A stretch of DNA of 64,000 nucleotides, taken from contig NZ_MAGP01000002.1 in NCBI RefSeq assembly GCF_002926165.1, forward strand, positions 1 through 64,000, read 5' to 3'. Source of the DNA: Micromonospora chalcea. Lineage in GTDB: Bacteria; Actinomycetota; Actinomycetes; Mycobacteriales; Micromonosporaceae. Shown one piece after another: positions 37,628-50,287 of the stretch. The notes beneath the pieces are model-generated. The model saw nothing but the letters and a program-made list of their open reading frames with translations, did no database searches and had not been told where the DNA came from. Each line of letters begins with the position of its first letter. The stretch's first letter is position 1. A program made the position numbers and the translations under genes.

Positions 37628-38560
37628 TCAGTCCCGCTCGGCGAGCGTCAGCTCGATCCCGCCGACCAGGTCGGCGCAGACGTTGTAGACGAACGCGCTG
37701 AGCGTGGCCAGCGCGGTGAACAGCACGACGTTGACCAGGCCGATCAGCGCCGACGTCAGGATCACGCCCTTGGCGGTGATCCGGAAGCCGCCGCCGCCCT
37801 GGCCGCCGCCGGCGTTCACCAGGTCGGTCAGGCTGTCGTTGACGCTCTTGAACACGCCCATCGCGTCCAGCGCGAGGTAGAGCACCGAGGTCGCCACGAC
37901 GACCACGATGAAGAGCACCACGGACACCGCGAACGCGAACTTCATCACGGACCAGGGGTCGATCCGCTTCAGGTTCAGCCGGGCCCGTCGCGGCCCGCGG
38001 GACGCGGCCGAACTGACCGAGGTACGCGCGGCGCGTACCGCCTCGCCCACGCGCGCGGCGCCGACTGCGGCCGCGCCGCTGACGCCCGGCGGCAGGCCCC
38101 CGCCGTTCGCGGGCCGGGACTGGCCGGTGGCGCCGGTGGTGGTCGGCCGGGCGCCGTCGGGCGATGTCTTCGGCGCGGTGCCCAGGCCGGCGCCGATACG
38201 CGGCTGGGTGCCGGTCGTACCGGTGGAGGCCCGGCCGGCCGCGGCCGGTGGCTTGATCGGCTGTGTGCTCGTGGCGTTCGCGGGCTTGGCCGCCGGAGCG
38301 GCCAGACCGTTGGCCGACGTCGGCGCGTCGACCTTTGTCTCGGCCGACGAGTCCCGGGAACCCGAGTCCTCGCCCGGCTTGTCCGGAGGCGGCGCCATGC
38401 CGGGGGCGCGGGTGAACTTCGGGGCAGGCGCATCGGCGGGAACCGTGGCCCGGCCCACAGCCGCACGGCCGGTAGCTGGTGTACCGCCCTGCGCAGCCTC
38501 CTCCTCGGCCGGGGTGGCCGAGGTCCCCTTGTTCCCCGACTTCGCCTGTGTCTCCGTCAT
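37628..38560 (-). CDS. DUF3566 membrane protein
   Basis: 310 residues. The first 175 or so are Ala/Pro/Thr/Gly-rich and disordered. The conserved C-terminal domain begins ARLNLKRIDPWSVMKFAFAVSVVLFIVVVVATSVLYLALDAMGVF and has a second helix at TSALIGLVNVVLFTALATLSAFVYNVCADLVGGIELTLAERD. DUF3566 proteins always follow gyrA in actinomycetes; their role is not settled. ATG 38560 has AGGA seven bases before it and lies three bases past gyrA, so the three genes form an operon. Confidence 0.93.
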   Translation of the reverse strand: MTETQAKSGNKGTSATPAEEEAAQGGTPATGRAAVGRATVPADAPAPKFTRAPGMAPPPDKPGEDSGSRDSSAETKVDAPTSANGLAAPAAKPANATSTQPIKPPAAAGRASTGTTGTQPRIGAGLGTAPKTSPDGARPTTTGATGQSRPANGGGLPPGVSGAAAVGAARVGEAVRAARTSVSSAASRGPRRARLNLKRIDPWSVMKFAFAVSVVLFIVVVVATSVLYLALDAMGVFKSVNDSLTDLVNAGGGQGGGGFRITAKGVILTSALIGLVNVVLFTALATLSAFVYNVCADLVGGIELTLAERD

Positions 38561-38563
38561 CAA

Positions 38564-41500
38564 CTAGTCCTGTTCGTCAGGCTCGTCGGCATTGCGAGCA
38601 ATCGCCACGATAGTCACGCCGTCCGGGAGGTCCATCAGCTTGACCCCCATTGTGTTCCGGTCACGCGTACGGCGTACAGGCTTCACCGGAGTCCGGATGA
38701 CGCCGCCGTTGCTGGTGATGGCGAACAGCTCGTCCTCCGGATCGATCACTACCGCGCCGACCAGGCCACCGCGTCGCTCGGTGATCTTCGCGGTCAGCAC
38801 GCCCTTACCTCCCCGGCCCTGCACCGGGTATTCCTCGATCGGGGTACGTTTCGCGTAACCCCCGTTCGTCGCGACCAGAACGTCCAGACCCTCTCGCACC
38901 ACCTCGACCGCGAGCAACTCGTCCTCGCCGCTGAAGCGCATGCCGATCACACCGGACGTGGCCCGGCCCATCGGACGCAGCGCCTCGTCGGTGGCGTTGA
39001 AGCGGATCGCCTGGGCGTTCTTCGACACCAGCAGCAGGTCGTCCTCCGGAGCGGCCAGGACCGCACCGACCAGCTCGTCCTCATCGCGCAGGTTGATCGC
39101 GATGATGCCGCCGGAACGGTTGGAGTCGAACTCCTCGAGCCGCGTCTTCTTCACCAGGCCGTTCTTCGTGGCCAGTACCAGGTAGGGCGCCACCTGGTAG
39201 TTCGGGATTTCAATGATCTGCGCGATCTGCTCGTCGGGCTGGAACGCGAGCAGGTTGGCCACGTGCTGGCCCTTGGCCACCCTACTGGCCTCGGGAAGCT
39301 CGTACGCCTTCGCCCGGTAGACCCGACCCTTGTTCGTGAAGAACAGGATCCAGTCGTGGGTAGAGCATACGAAGAAGTGGCTGACGATGTCGTCCTGGCG
39401 GAGCGTCGCCCCGCTGACGCCCTTGCCGCCACGCCGCTGCGACCGGTAGAGGTCGACCTTCGTCCGCTTCGCGTACCCGGTGCGGGTGATCGTCACGACC
39501 ACGTCCTCGCGGGCGATGAGGTCCTCCATCGAGACCTCGCCGTCGAACGGGACGATCTTCGTACGCCGGTCGTCGCCCCACTTCGCGACGATCTCGCCCA
39601 GTTCCTCCGAGACGATCCGCCGCTGCCGCTCCGGCTTGGCCAGGATGTCCTTGAGGTCGGCGATCTCCAGTTCCAGCTTCGCCAGGTCGTCCAGGATGCG
39701 CTGCCGCTCCAGGGCGGCCAGCCGGCGCAGCTGCATGTCCAGGATCGCGGTCGCCTGGACCTCGTCGATGTCCAGCAGCCGGATCAGGCCCTGCCGGGCG
39801 TCCTCCACCGTGGGCGAACGCCGGATCAGGGCGATCACCTCGTCCAGCGCGTCCAGCGCCTTGGACAGACCGCGCAGGATGTGCGCCCGCTCCTCGGCCT
39901 TGCGCAGCCGGAACGCGGTCCGCCGCCGGATCACCTCGATCTGGTGCTCGACGTAGTACCGGATGAACTGGGCCAGGTTGAGCGTGCGCGGCACGCCGTC
40001 GACGAGCGCCAGCATGTTGGCGCCGAACGTCTCCTGGAGCTGGGTGTGCTTGTAGAGGTTGTTCAGCACCACCTTGGCGACCGCGTCGCGCTTGAGCACG
40101 AGCACGATCCGCATGCCGGTACGCCCGGAGGACTCGTCGCGGATGTCGGCGATGCCGGCGAGCTTGCCCTCCTTGATCAGCTCGGCGATGCGCTCGGCGA
40201 GGTTGTCCGGGTTGACCTGGTACGGCAGCTCGCTGACCACGAGCGCCGGCCGGCCGCGCTTGTCCTCCTCGACCTCGACCACGGCGCGCATCCGGATCGA
40301 GCCGCGCCCGGTCCGGTACGCGTCCTGAATGCCCGCCTGGCCGACGATCAGGCCGTGGGTCGGGAAGTCCGGGCCCTTGACGATCTCCAGCAGGGCTTCC
40401 AGCGTGGTGGCCTCGTCGGCCTCCGGGTGCTCCAGGCACCACTGCACCGCCGCGCCGATCTCGCGCAGGTTGTGCGGCGGGATCTTGGTGGCCATGCCGA
40501 CCGCGATGCCCTCGGAGCCGTTGATCAGCAGGTTCGGGATCCGCGACGGCAGGATCGTGGGCTCCTTGGCCCGGCCGTCGTAGTTGTCCTGCAGGTCGAC
40601 GGTGTCCTCGTCGATGTCCCGCAGCATCTCCATCGCCAGCGGGTCGAGCTTGCACTCGGTGTTGTGGCTGACGAAGCCGTCGGAGACGAACGAGTGGTCC
40701 TCGGTGTCCACCCGAATGCTGTAAACCGGCTGCAGTCCGGCGTCGGTGACCTCGGTCACCTCGGCGTAGTAGAAGCGGCCGTCGACGAGCGGTTCGACCA
40801 CGTCGAGGATGCCCGGCTCGGTGATCCGGGCCGCGATCTCGTCGCGGTCCCGCTCCCAGCGCTCGATCCGGTCCACGTTGTGCCGGCGCAGCCAGTCGCG
40901 CTCGGTCCAGCGGCTAGCGCCGTGCTCGCGGACGAACTCACCGACGAACGGCACGTGATCGCCGGAGAGCGCGGTGCTGCTGGCCGGCACCTGGGCCAGC
41001 TCGGATTCCAGCTTGGCCTGCTTGCGGCCGAGGAAGCCGACGTGGGCGGCGAAGATCCGGGCGTCCCGCCGGTTGGTGACGACGACCTTGATCTCGCCGT
41101 TGTCGTACCGGCACTGCCGGCTGACCACGCCGAACTCCAGCAGCAACTGCTGCACCTCGCGGGCCAGCCGCTCGCTGCGGGTCGAGTAGGAGACCTGGAT
41201 CGTGTGGCGGGGCAGCAGCGACGACGAACCGTCGCCCTCGAACAGCGCCTGGAGGAAGGCCCGCTTGACCGCGGCCGGTCCGCGCCAGACGAACTCCGGC
41301 ACGAACTTGCCGGCGCTCCGCGCGCCCACCATCTCGCCGAGCACGCTTGCCCGGAGCGCGATGAGGTCCTGTACGTCGAGCTCGTGCAGCGTGCTGCCGG
41401 AGGCGATGACCCGCTCGGCGACGTACCGGGGGCCGCCGACCGCGAGGTCGTAGGCGGTGAGGACCCGGACGAAGAACTCCCGGTCCACGTTGTTGAAGCC

Positions 41501-42343
41501 GGCCCGGTTCTCCGACACCCAGCCCTCGGACACGAAGGCGCCGGCCAGCACGGCGGCCTCGACGTGCTCCAGCATCGGGTAGCCGATCTCGTCCGGCACC
41601 GTGCGCTGGAGGACCACCCGGTCGCCCGGGGCGATCTCGGCGAGCAGCTTCCACAGCAGGGTCGGCACGCCGGCCACGTTCACCAGGCAGAGCACCGGGT
41701 GGTTGTGGGTGCCGGTCAGTTCGTACCCCTCGCGGGTGCGCAGCCGCAGCGTCGGGTGCTCGCCGGAGTGGAAGAACTTGGAGGCGCGGACCAGGTCGCC
41801 GTTGCGGTCGCGGACCTTGAGGTCGACGTCGGTCTCGCTGCTCGGCGCGGCGTCCGGCACGATGTCGCCGATCCGGACGGTGCCGTCAACGGTACGAACC
41901 CGGACATCTGCCGTGACGCAGTACCTCATGGCGGCAGCCGGATCGTTACCGGGCGAGCCGAAGTTGCCGTTGCCGTCGACCAGCGGGTAGCGCAGCGACC
42001 ACGGCTGCGCCATCCGGACCAGCGCGTCGTAGATGGCCGAGTCGCCGTGCGGGTGGAACTGGCCCATCACGTCGCCGACGACGCGGGAGCACTTCACGTA
42101 CCCGCGGTCCGGCCGGTAGCCGGAGTCGAACATGGCGTAGAGGATCTTGCGGTGGACCGGCTTGAGCCCGTCCCGGACGTCCGGCAGGGCCCGCCCGACG
42201 ATGACGCTCATCGCGTAGTCGAGGTACGAGCGCTGCATCTCGACCTCGAGGCCGACCGGCTCGATCCGGTCGTGCTGGACGACCGCGGCCAGTGTCTCCG
42301 GGGTCTCCGGCTCGTTCGGGGTGGACTCGGGAGTATCGGTCAC
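38564..42343 (-). CDS. gyrA: DNA gyrase subunit A, interrupted by an in-frame intein
   Basis: 1259 residues as encoded; 839 after removing the 420-residue intein. GTG 42343 has AAGGG seven bases before it. N-extein residues 1-141 include [32 protein letters not shown] and end at the catalytic Tyr141 in AAAMRY. Residues 142-561 are the intein. The C-extein resumes [29 protein letters not shown] and carries the GyrA box QRRGGKG and the pinwheel repeats. It breaks and rejoins DNA to introduce negative supercoils together with GyrB; without splicing the active-site Tyr-Thr junction would be lost. The gene is downstream of gyrB, 130 bp apart, where two DnaA boxes lie. Confidence 0.97.
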   Translation of the reverse strand: MTDTPESTPNEPETPETLAAVVQHDRIEPVGLEVEMQRSYLDYAMSVIVGRALPDVRDGLKPVHRKILYAMFDSGYRPDRGYVKCSRVVGDVMGQFHPHGDSAIYDALVRMAQPWSLRYPLVDGNGNFGSPGNDPAAAMRYCVTADVRVRTVDGTVRIGDIVPDAAPSSETDVDLKVRDRNGDLVRASKFFHSGEHPTLRLRTREGYELTGTHNHPVLCLVNVAGVPTLLWKLLAEIAPGDRVVLQRTVPDEIGYPMLEHVEAAVLAGAFVSEGWVSENRAGFNNVDREFFVRVLTAYDLAVGGPRYVAERVIASGSTLHELDVQDLIALRASVLGEMVGARSAGKFVPEFVWRGPAAVKRAFLQALFEGDGSSSLLPRHTIQVSYSTRSERLAREVQQLLLEFGVVSRQCRYDNGEIKVVVTNRRDARIFAAHVGFLGRKQAKLESELAQVPASSTALSGDHVPFVGEFVREHGASRWTERDWLRRHNVDRIERWERDRDEIAARITEPGILDVVEPLVDGRFYYAEVTEVTDAGLQPVYSIRVDTEDHSFVSDGFVSHNTECKLDPLAMEMLRDIDEDTVDLQDNYDGRAKEPTILPSRIPNLLINGSEGIAVGMATKIPPHNLREIGAAVQWCLEHPEADEATTLEALLEIVKGPDFPTHGLIVGQAGIQDAYRTGRGSIRMRAVVEVEEDKRGRPALVVSELPYQVNPDNLAERIAELIKEGKLAGIADIRDESSGRTGMRIVLVLKRDAVAKVVLNNLYKHTQLQETFGANMLALVDGVPRTLNLAQFIRYYVEHQIEVIRRRTAFRLRKAEERAHILRGLSKALDALDEVIALIRRSPTVEDARQGLIRLLDIDEVQATAILDMQLRRLAALERQRILDDLAKLELEIADLKDILAKPERQRRIVSEELGEIVAKWGDDRRTKIVPFDGEVSMEDLIAREDVVVTITRTGYAKRTKVDLYRSQRRGGKGVSGATLRQDDIVSHFFVCSTHDWILFFTNKGRVYRAKAYELPEASRVAKGQHVANLLAFQPDEQIAQIIEIPNYQVAPYLVLATKNGLVKKTRLEEFDSNRSGGIIAINLRDEDELVGAVLAAPEDDLLLVSKNAQAIRFNATDEALRPMGRATSGVIGMRFSGEDELLAVEVVREGLDVLVATNGGYAKRTPIEEYPVQGRGGKGVLTAKITERRGGLVGAVVIDPEDELFAITSNGGVIRTPVKPVRRTRDRNTMGVKLMDLPDGVTIVAIARNADEPDEQD
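40661..41920 (-). mobile_element. GyrA intein with LAGLIDADG homing endonuclease
   Basis: 420 residues (Cys142 to Asn561 of GyrA). N-terminal splicing block A starts [13 protein letters not shown]; block B is [24 protein letters not shown] (TxxH with His213). Two endonuclease motifs follow: [12 protein letters not shown] (265-276) and [12 protein letters not shown] (363-374) with acids Glu273 and Asp371. Blocks F and G are [22 protein letters not shown], ending His-Asn, and the +1 residue is Thr562. It inserts after the catalytic Tyr, the site also used by the mycobacterial GyrA inteins, of which the Mycobacterium xenopi one is a mini-intein. All splicing residues are present, so splicing should work. 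Confidence 0.93.
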
Positions 42344-42380
42344 TGTTAACCCTTATCAGACTCTTCAGTCATGGTCTCGC

Positions 42381-42421
42381 TGTGGATAACGGCTGTGGAA
42401 AGCGTTCAGACTGTGGATAAC
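42381..42421. promoter_or_regulatory. Two DnaA-box sequences between gyrB and gyrA
   Basis: TGTGGATAAC occurs twice (42381-42390, 42412-42421), each holding the reverse of the DnaA box TTATCCACA, in the 130-bp gap before gyrA. The spacing is 31 bp, three helical turns. They may let DnaA influence gyrA transcription. Confidence 0.6.
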
Positions 42422-42473
42422 TCTGTGGACTACCGGGCCGGCCGGTGGATCAACGGCCGGCCCGGCGCGTCCG

Positions 42474-44967
<2,494 letters not shown>

Positions 44968-45522
44968 ATGGGGCTGGACAACGTCGCGGTGCACTGGCCG
45001 CGGACCGGCCGCTTCTACGACCCGGTCGCGCCGGCCGAGTTCGTGGACTTCGGCGAGATCGTGGACGTGCCCCGGATCTCCGCGCCGACCGCCGCGCTCG
45101 CCGAGCTGATCGCCAAGACCGGCACGGTACGGGCGACCGCGTACACCGAACTGGTCGACCTGATCCTCGGGCTGGAAAATGTGCTCTACGCCACGGAGAA
45201 CTCGGCCGAGGACGAGGACCCGGTGATCGACCCGGACGGCTGCTCGTGGATCGCCGAGGGCCTGGAGAAGTTCGTCGCCCGGCACCGGCCGTACGGCGAG
45301 GCGGTCACGTTCGAGTCGGTGAGCGAGGTGCTGCGCGCGTTGCTGGGTGACGGGCGGCTCGCCGAGCAGCAGCTCCGCTGGCTGGACAGCCGGCTGGACC
45401 GGCTGCGCGACGAGAGCGGCGACCCGCCGCAGTGGAACTTCACCTGCGCCGAGCTGAGCGTGCTGGCGGCCTTCTACCGGCGCTGCGCGGAGCGCGGCTT
45501 CGCGGTCTACGCCGACGCCTGA
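44968..45522 (+). CDS. Conserved protein of unknown function inserted beside gyrB
   Basis: 184 residues: MGLDNVAVHWPRTGRFYDPVAPAEFVDFGEIVD opens it. The middle is acidic (YATENSAEDEDPVIDPDGCSWIAEGLEKFVARHRP) and the C-terminus (FTCAELSVLAAFYRRCAERGFAVYADA) is helical. No membrane or signal sequences, no recognised domain; cytoplasmic. The ribosome site is weak (AGAGGTG). It overlaps the convergent MarR gene by 16 bases. Confidence 0.7.
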   Translation: MGLDNVAVHWPRTGRFYDPVAPAEFVDFGEIVDVPRISAPTAALAELIAKTGTVRATAYTELVDLILGLENVLYATENSAEDEDPVIDPDGCSWIAEGLEKFVARHRPYGEAVTFESVSEVLRALLGDGRLAEQQLRWLDSRLDRLRDESGDPPQWNFTCAELSVLAAFYRRCAERGFAVYADA

Positions 45523-45995
45523 CCGGGCGCCGCAGCGCCGGAAGAAGACGTGGCCCGGTTGGCGGCCGCGATCACCTCGGTCAGCGCCGTGTGCAGGTGC
45601 CGCAGGTCGGCCAGCGGCAGACCCAGGCGCTGCACGATGGCCGGCGGGATCCGCTCGGCCTGCGTCCGCAGCGCCTGCCCCTCGGCGGTGAGCGAGACGG
45701 CCAGACTGCGCTCGTCGGCGGCGTCGCGTTCCCGCCGGATGTAGCCGGCCGCCTCCAGCCGCTTGAGCAGCGGTGACAGCGTGCCCGGGTCGAGCTGGAG
45801 CAGCCGGCTCAGATCCCGCCCGGACAGCGGCGCGTGCTGCCAGAGTGCCAGCATGACCAGGTACTGCGGGTGGGTGAGCCCCATCGGCTCCAGCAGCGGG
45901 CGGTAGACCGCGACGACGCTCCGGGCGGCGACCGACAGCGCGAAGCAGACCTGCTGCTCCAGCGCCAGGGGGTCCTCCTCGATCGGGTCGGTCAC
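45507..45995 (-). CDS. MarR/OhrR-family regulator
   Basis: 162 residues. EQQVCFALSVAARSVVAVYRPLLEPMGLTHPQYLVMLALWQHAPLSGRDLSRLLQLDPGTLSPLLKRLEAAGYIRRERDAADERSLAVSLTAEG is a full winged helix. Cys17 in QVCFAL is where OhrR-type repressors keep their peroxide-sensing cysteine, with the conserved Tyr nearby in VAVYRPLL. It probably senses organic hydroperoxide. The divergent gap (45996-46077) contains overlapping inverted repeats that fit its operator. Confidence 0.88.
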   Translation of the reverse strand: MTDPIEEDPLALEQQVCFALSVAARSVVAVYRPLLEPMGLTHPQYLVMLALWQHAPLSGRDLSRLLQLDPGTLSPLLKRLEAAGYIRRERDAADERSLAVSLTAEGQALRTQAERIPPAIVQRLGLPLADLRHLHTALTEVIAAANRATSSSGAAAPGQASA

Positions 45996-46013
45996 CTCGT
46001 CCTCCTCGTCGTC

Positions 46014-46066
46014 GTTGCGATCCTAGCAACGATTGGTGTACCAATGGTTTGCACACGAACCATTGG
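46014..46066. promoter_or_regulatory. Overlapping inverted repeats, likely OhrR/MarR operators
   Basis: Three dyads: GTTGC...GCAAC (46014-46030), ATTGGT-GT-ACCAAT (46032-46045) and CCAATGGTT-8-AACCATTGG (46041-46066). The last two share bases. All lie in the 82-bp divergent region beside the MarR-type gene. Confidence 0.6.
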
Positions 46067-46077
46067 AGGGCGGCGGG

Positions 46078-46317
46078 ATGAGCGACGACGAGCAGGTGGG
46101 CGACGCCTCCGGCAAGGGTGGCCGCCTGTTGGGCTGGGTGTTCCAGAACCTCGCCGGCCCCTCCCAGGTCCAGGGCGCGGTGCAGGGCGGCTCCCGGCTG
46201 GCCCGCGAAGCCTGGAAGCAGGACCTGGAACGCCGCAAGCAGTGGAGCCGCGAGCAGCGCGAACTCAAGCGCGCCCGGCGGGAGGCCCAGCGCTCGGGCG
46301 GCGACGGTCAGCCGTAG
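46078..46317 (+). CDS. Small basic/helical protein of unknown function
   Basis: 79 residues from ATG 46078 (GGAGGGCGGCGGG precedes it): SDDEQVGDASGKGGRLLGWVFQNLAGPSQVQGAVQGGSRLAREAW, then the charged helix KQDLERRKQWSREQRELKRARREAQRS. No known family. It is divergent from the OhrR-like gene, so it may be under that control, and overlaps the end of dciA by 10 bases. Confidence 0.65.
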   Translation: MSDDEQVGDASGKGGRLLGWVFQNLAGPSQVQGAVQGGSRLAREAWKQDLERRKQWSREQRELKRARREAQRSGGDGQP

Positions 46318-46913
46318 GTGTCGCGGGGCCCGCGCCCGCGTACCCGCCGGGGGCCGCGCGACCACGACGGCGCAGCCGGGCCGTGAATGTGCAGCTTGCG
46401 CACCACGTTGTGGCCGACCTCGCGGGCGATCTGCTGCAACAGCGAGCCCGCCAGCAGACGCAACTGCGTCGCCCACGCCGTCGAGCGCGCCTCCACCGTC
46501 AGCTCGCCGTCCTCCAGCTTCACCGGGCGGCTGTGCTGGGCGACCTCCGGGCCGACCACCTTCTCCCACGCGCCGAACACCGTCGCCTCGGCCGCCGGCT
46601 GCTGCCAGCCCCGCGCCTTGACCAGCTTGTCCAGCACCGCACCCAGCGGCTGCGGGTCGCGCGGGTCCGGCCCCGGGCCGGAGTAGCCGCGCAGCCGCTT
46701 CTCGCCGTCGCCGCGGACCGCGCCGCGCCGCCGGGGAGCCGCCGCCTGCCGCCGGGCCTTCGCCGCGTCAAGCACAGCCCGCGCCAGTTCCGGCCCGGTC
46801 GCGCCCTCCGGCAGGTTCGCGCCCGGCTCGCCGTCCGCGGGCTTTCCCGGGGTACGCGCGTCGCGTCCCGGCCCGAGCCGCGCGGGCGGTAGCTGCACCT
46901 CGTCGTCAGACAC
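46308..46913 (-). CDS. DciA-family (DUF721) helicase-loading protein
   Basis: 201 residues. The N-terminal part is basic and flexible. The C-terminal DUF721 domain (about 95-175) reads [78 protein letters not shown]. DciA proteins load or activate the replicative helicase DnaB in bacteria without DnaC, which fits a position between recF and gyrB. Its start overlaps the recF stop by eight bases. Confidence 0.9.
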   Translation of the reverse strand: MSDDEVQLPPARLGPGRDARTPGKPADGEPGANLPEGATGPELARAVLDAAKARRQAAAPRRRGAVRGDGEKRLRGYSGPGPDPRDPQPLGAVLDKLVKARGWQQPAAEATVFGAWEKVVGPEVAQHSRPVKLEDGELTVEARSTAWATQLRLLAGSLLQQIAREVGHNVVRKLHIHGPAAPSWSRGPRRVRGRGPRDTYG

Positions 46914-48036
46914 GTCGCACCGTCCCGTCGCCCACCGCGTACCGGGTGCCGCGCAGGGTCGCCGGCACGTCGTCGTCCACAGCGCAGGTGACGAGCAGCT
47001 GGCTCGCGCCGCCCACCAGCTCGGCCAGCCGGTCCCGCCGGCCGGTGTCCAGCTCGGCGAAGACGTCGTCGAGCACCAGCACCGGCTCGATCCCGTCGGC
47101 GCGCAGCAGGTCGTACCCGGCCAGGCGCAGCGCCAGCGCGTAGGACCACGACTCGCCGTGGCTCGCGTACCCCTTGGCGGGCAGCGGGCCGAGGGTGAGC
47201 GCCAGGTCGTCGCGGTGCGGGCCGACGAGCGTGGTGCCGCGCTCGATCTCGGCGGCGCGGTTCGCGGTCAGCGCGGCGGCCAGCGCCTCCGCCAGCGCCG
47301 CGCGGTCGGCGCCGGGTTCGGGCAGCTCGACCGAGGGCCGGTACGCGATGCCCGCCGCGCCGCGGCCGGCCGCCACCGCGTCGTACGCCTTCGCCACGTG
47401 CGGGGTGAGCGCGGCGACCAGTTCCAGGCGGCCGGCGAGCAGGTCCGCGCCGTGCTGGGCCAGATGCGCGTCCCACACGGCCAGCGTCGACAGGTCACCG
47501 CCGCGTGTGCCACCGGTCTTGCGAGCGAGGTACGAGGTACGCAGCAGCGCGTTGCGTTGCTTCACCACGCGCTCGTAGTCGGCGCGTACCCCGGCGAAGC
47601 GGGGCTGGCGGGTGACCAGCAGGTCGTCCAGGTAGCGGCGACGTTCCGAGGGGTCCCCGCGGACCAGTTCCAGGTCCTCCGGCGCGAACAGCACCAGGCG
47701 CAGCGCGCCGAGCACGTCTCGGGCGCGCCGGGCCGGGGACCGGCCGAGGCGGGCCCGGTTGGCCTTGCCCGGCACGATCTCCAGCTCGACAAGCAGTTCC
47801 CGGCCCTCGTGCACCACCGCGCAGCGGATCACCGCCGAGGTGGCGCCCATCCGGACCAGCGGGGCGTCCGTGGCGACCCGGTGCGAATCCAGGGTCGCCA
47901 CGTAGCCGAGCGCCTCGACCAGGTTCGTCTTGCCGACGCCGTTGGCGCCGACGAGCACGTTCGGCCCCGGCTCCAGGTCCACGCCGACGCGCTCGTACGA
48001 GCGGAAGTCGACCAGTTCGAGCCGGCGGACGTACAC
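46906..48036 (-). CDS. recF: DNA replication/repair protein RecF
   Basis: 376 residues. Walker [21 protein letters not shown] at about 32-50; RarF-type ABC/SMC signatures follow ([31 protein letters not shown]) and the C-terminal [23 protein letters not shown] contains Walker B and the D-loop. It loads RecA on gapped DNA through RecOR. It is 16 bases after gnd and its end overlaps dciA, in the usual origin-region operon. Confidence 0.95.
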   Translation of the reverse strand: MYVRRLELVDFRSYERVGVDLEPGPNVLVGANGVGKTNLVEALGYVATLDSHRVATDAPLVRMGATSAVIRCAVVHEGRELLVELEIVPGKANRARLGRSPARRARDVLGALRLVLFAPEDLELVRGDPSERRRYLDDLLVTRQPRFAGVRADYERVVKQRNALLRTSYLARKTGGTRGGDLSTLAVWDAHLAQHGADLLAGRLELVAALTPHVAKAYDAVAAGRGAAGIAYRPSVELPEPGADRAALAEALAAALTANRAAEIERGTTLVGPHRDDLALTLGPLPAKGYASHGESWSYALALRLAGYDLLRADGIEPVLVLDDVFAELDTGRRDRLAELVGGASQLLVTCAVDDDVPATLRGTRYAVGDGTVRRV

Positions 48037-48052
48037 AGGCTGTGGATACCGG

Positions 48053-48925
48053 TCAGCGCTTGTGGACGGCGTGGCCGCCGAACTGCTGGCGCAGCGCGGC
48101 GACGGCCTTCATGGCGGGCGAGTCGTCCTGCCGGGACGCGAACCGGGCGAACAGCGACGCGGTGATGACGTTGAGCGGCACGGCGAGCCGTACCGCCTCG
48201 TCCACGGTCCAACGGCCCTCGCCGGTGTCCTCCGTGTAGCCGCTCAGCTCGGCCAGCTCCGGGTCCTCGTCCAGCGCCCGGTCCAGCAGGTCGAGCAGCC
48301 AGGAGCGGACCACGGTGCCCTCGCGCCACGACTTGAACACGCCGGGAACGTTCGTGACCAGCTCGGAGGCGGTCAGCAGCTCGTAGCCCTCGGCGTAGGC
48401 GTGCATCAGGCCGTACTCGATGCCGTTGTGCACCATCTTGGCGTAGTGGCCGGCGCCGACCGGGCCGGCGTGCACGAAGCCGAACTCGCCCTCGGGCTTG
48501 AGCGCCTCGAAGATCGGCATCAGGCGCTCGACGTGCTCCTGCGCGCCGCCGACCATCAGCCCGTACCCGTTCTGCCGGCCCCAGACGCCGCCGGAGACGC
48601 CGACGTCGATGTAGCCGATGCCCTGCTCGTTCAGCCGCTCGGCACGCGGGGCGTCGTCGCTGAACCGGGAGTTGCCGCCGTCGATGATGATGTCGCCCTC
48701 GCCGAGCACCTCGGCGAGCTCGTCGATGGTGGCGTCGGTGACGCCGGCGGGAACCATGACCCAGACCGCGCGGGGCGACTGGAGCTTCTCGGCCAGCTCA
48801 GTCAGGCTCGCGGCGTCGCTGATCTCCGGGTTGTGGTCGAAGCCGACCACCTCGTGCCCGGCGGCGCGCAGCCGCTCCCGCATGTTGCCGCCCATCCGGC
48901 CGAGTCCTACCAGGCCGAGCTGCAT
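48053..48925 (-). CDS. gnd: 6-phosphogluconate dehydrogenase, decarboxylating (short type)
   Basis: 290 residues. [30 protein letters not shown] is the NAD(P) Rossmann motif. [11 protein letters not shown] and [23 protein letters not shown] are the substrate-binding motifs, and [21 protein letters not shown] has the catalytic Lys. It oxidises 6-phosphogluconate to ribulose-5-phosphate with CO2 release. Position between dnaN and recF is the normal place in actinomycetes; length about 290 identifies the YqeC-like short class. Confidence 0.94.
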   Translation of the reverse strand: MQLGLVGLGRMGGNMRERLRAAGHEVVGFDHNPEISDAASLTELAEKLQSPRAVWVMVPAGVTDATIDELAEVLGEGDIIIDGGNSRFSDDAPRAERLNEQGIGYIDVGVSGGVWGRQNGYGLMVGGAQEHVERLMPIFEALKPEGEFGFVHAGPVGAGHYAKMVHNGIEYGLMHAYAEGYELLTASELVTNVPGVFKSWREGTVVRSWLLDLLDRALDEDPELAELSGYTEDTGEGRWTVDEAVRLAVPLNVITASLFARFASRQDDSPAMKAVAALRQQFGGHAVHKR

Positions 48926-48965
48926 CTGCTCCTACCTCCGTACGTCAGGGTCGTGCTGCCTGCGA

Positions 48966-50099
48966 TCAGCGGGACACGCGGATCGGCATGATGAGGTACC
49001 GGTACCCCGGTATGACCTCGCCATCCTCGCCGGCCGGGGAAATGACCGCGGGCTTGAACGCGTCGACGAACCGGAGCAGGGCGTGCTGGGCGCCGAGGTT
49101 GGACAGGCCGTCGATGAGGTACTGCGGGTTGAAGCCGATGGTGAGCGGCTCACCGGTGAAGGTGGCCTCCATCGCCTCGCTGGCCCGGGCCTCCTCGGTG
49201 CCGCCCGCCTCCACCACGAGGCCGTCGGCGCTGAAGCTGAGCAGCACGGGGGTGGTGCGCTCGGCGACGAGAGCGACCCGCTTGACCACCTCGATGAGCG
49301 TGGCGACGGCGACGCGGGCCTCGGCGTTGTGGTCGGCCGGGAACAGCGAACGCACCGGCGGGTAGTTGGCGCCGTCGAGCAGGCGGCTGGTGGTCCGGCG
49401 GGTGCCACCGGAGAAGCCGATCATGCCTTCGCCGGCGCCGCCGGAGGAGAGCGCCATGGTGACGTGGCCGCCGAGCGGGCCGAGCGCCTTGGCGGTGTCG
49501 TGCAGCGTACGGGCCGGCACCAGCGCGTTGAGGCTGATCTCCGGGTCGTCCGGGTTCCACTCCATCTCGCGCAGCGCGAGGCGGTATCGGTCGGTCGCCA
49601 GCATGGCCATCGTGCCGCCGCTCAGCTCGAGGCGTACACCGGTCATCATCGGCAGCGTCTCGTCGCGGCCGGCGGCCACCGCAACCTGGGCCACGGCCGT
49701 GGCGAAGGCCGCGGCGTCGACGGTGCCCGCGCTCTCCGGCATCTCCGGCAGCGTCGGGTAGTCCTCCACCGGCATGGTGGGCAGCGTGAAGCGGGCGCTG
49801 CCGCAGACCAGCTCCAGGTGGGCGCCGACGGCGGCGATGTCCACCGGCTTGGCCGGCAGGGCCTTGGTGATCTCGGCGAGCAGGCGGCCGGAGACCAGGG
49901 CGGCGCCGTCCGCGTCACCCTGCACCTCGACCGTCACCTGGCTGGAGACCTCGTAGTCGAAGCCGGAGACCTGCAGGTTGCCGTCGGTGACGCGGAGCAT
50001 CACCCCGGCCAGCACCGGTACGGAGGGCCGGTTGGGCAGGCTCTTGGCGGTCCACGCGACCGCCTCGGCGAGCGCGTCGCGCTCCACTCGGAACTTCAT
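48966..50099 (-). CDS. dnaN: DNA polymerase III sliding clamp
   Basis: 377 residues: MKFRVERDALAEAVAWTAKSLPNRPSVPVLAGVMLRV, with three clamp domains of about 120 residues. The last region is FNPQYLIDGLSNLGAQHALLRFVDAFKPAVISPAGED and the end YRYLIMPIRVSR. GGAGGCATTG precedes ATG 50099. The ring holds polymerase on DNA. It faces the origin; oriC begins just upstream of its start. Confidence 0.97.
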   Translation of the reverse strand: MKFRVERDALAEAVAWTAKSLPNRPSVPVLAGVMLRVTDGNLQVSGFDYEVSSQVTVEVQGDADGAALVSGRLLAEITKALPAKPVDIAAVGAHLELVCGSARFTLPTMPVEDYPTLPEMPESAGTVDAAAFATAVAQVAVAAGRDETLPMMTGVRLELSGGTMAMLATDRYRLALREMEWNPDDPEISLNALVPARTLHDTAKALGPLGGHVTMALSSGGAGEGMIGFSGGTRRTTSRLLDGANYPPVRSLFPADHNAEARVAVATLIEVVKRVALVAERTTPVLLSFSADGLVVEAGGTEEARASEAMEATFTGEPLTIGFNPQYLIDGLSNLGAQHALLRFVDAFKPAVISPAGEDGEVIPGYRYLIMPIRVSR

Positions 50100-50287
50100 C
50101 AATGCCTCCGCGTCGACGTCAGCGACAACTCTCTCATGCCGACCGCTGCCACCCGTCCCGCCCGACCGTGCGGGTACCCATCGCACCTTAGGGCGCGCGG
50201 GCATCGGCTGTGCGCCCGACCCCGTGGATCCAGGTGCCCGGGGTGACTGCCGACGGCAGCGCTCCGGCCCGATCCACAGGAAGTCCA

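Noticed and set aside
37601..42349. A 1582-residue open frame on the plus strand opposite gyrA
   Set aside because: It is the antisense shadow of gyrA and DUF3566, kept open by GC codon bias. The opposite strand encodes clear conserved proteins.
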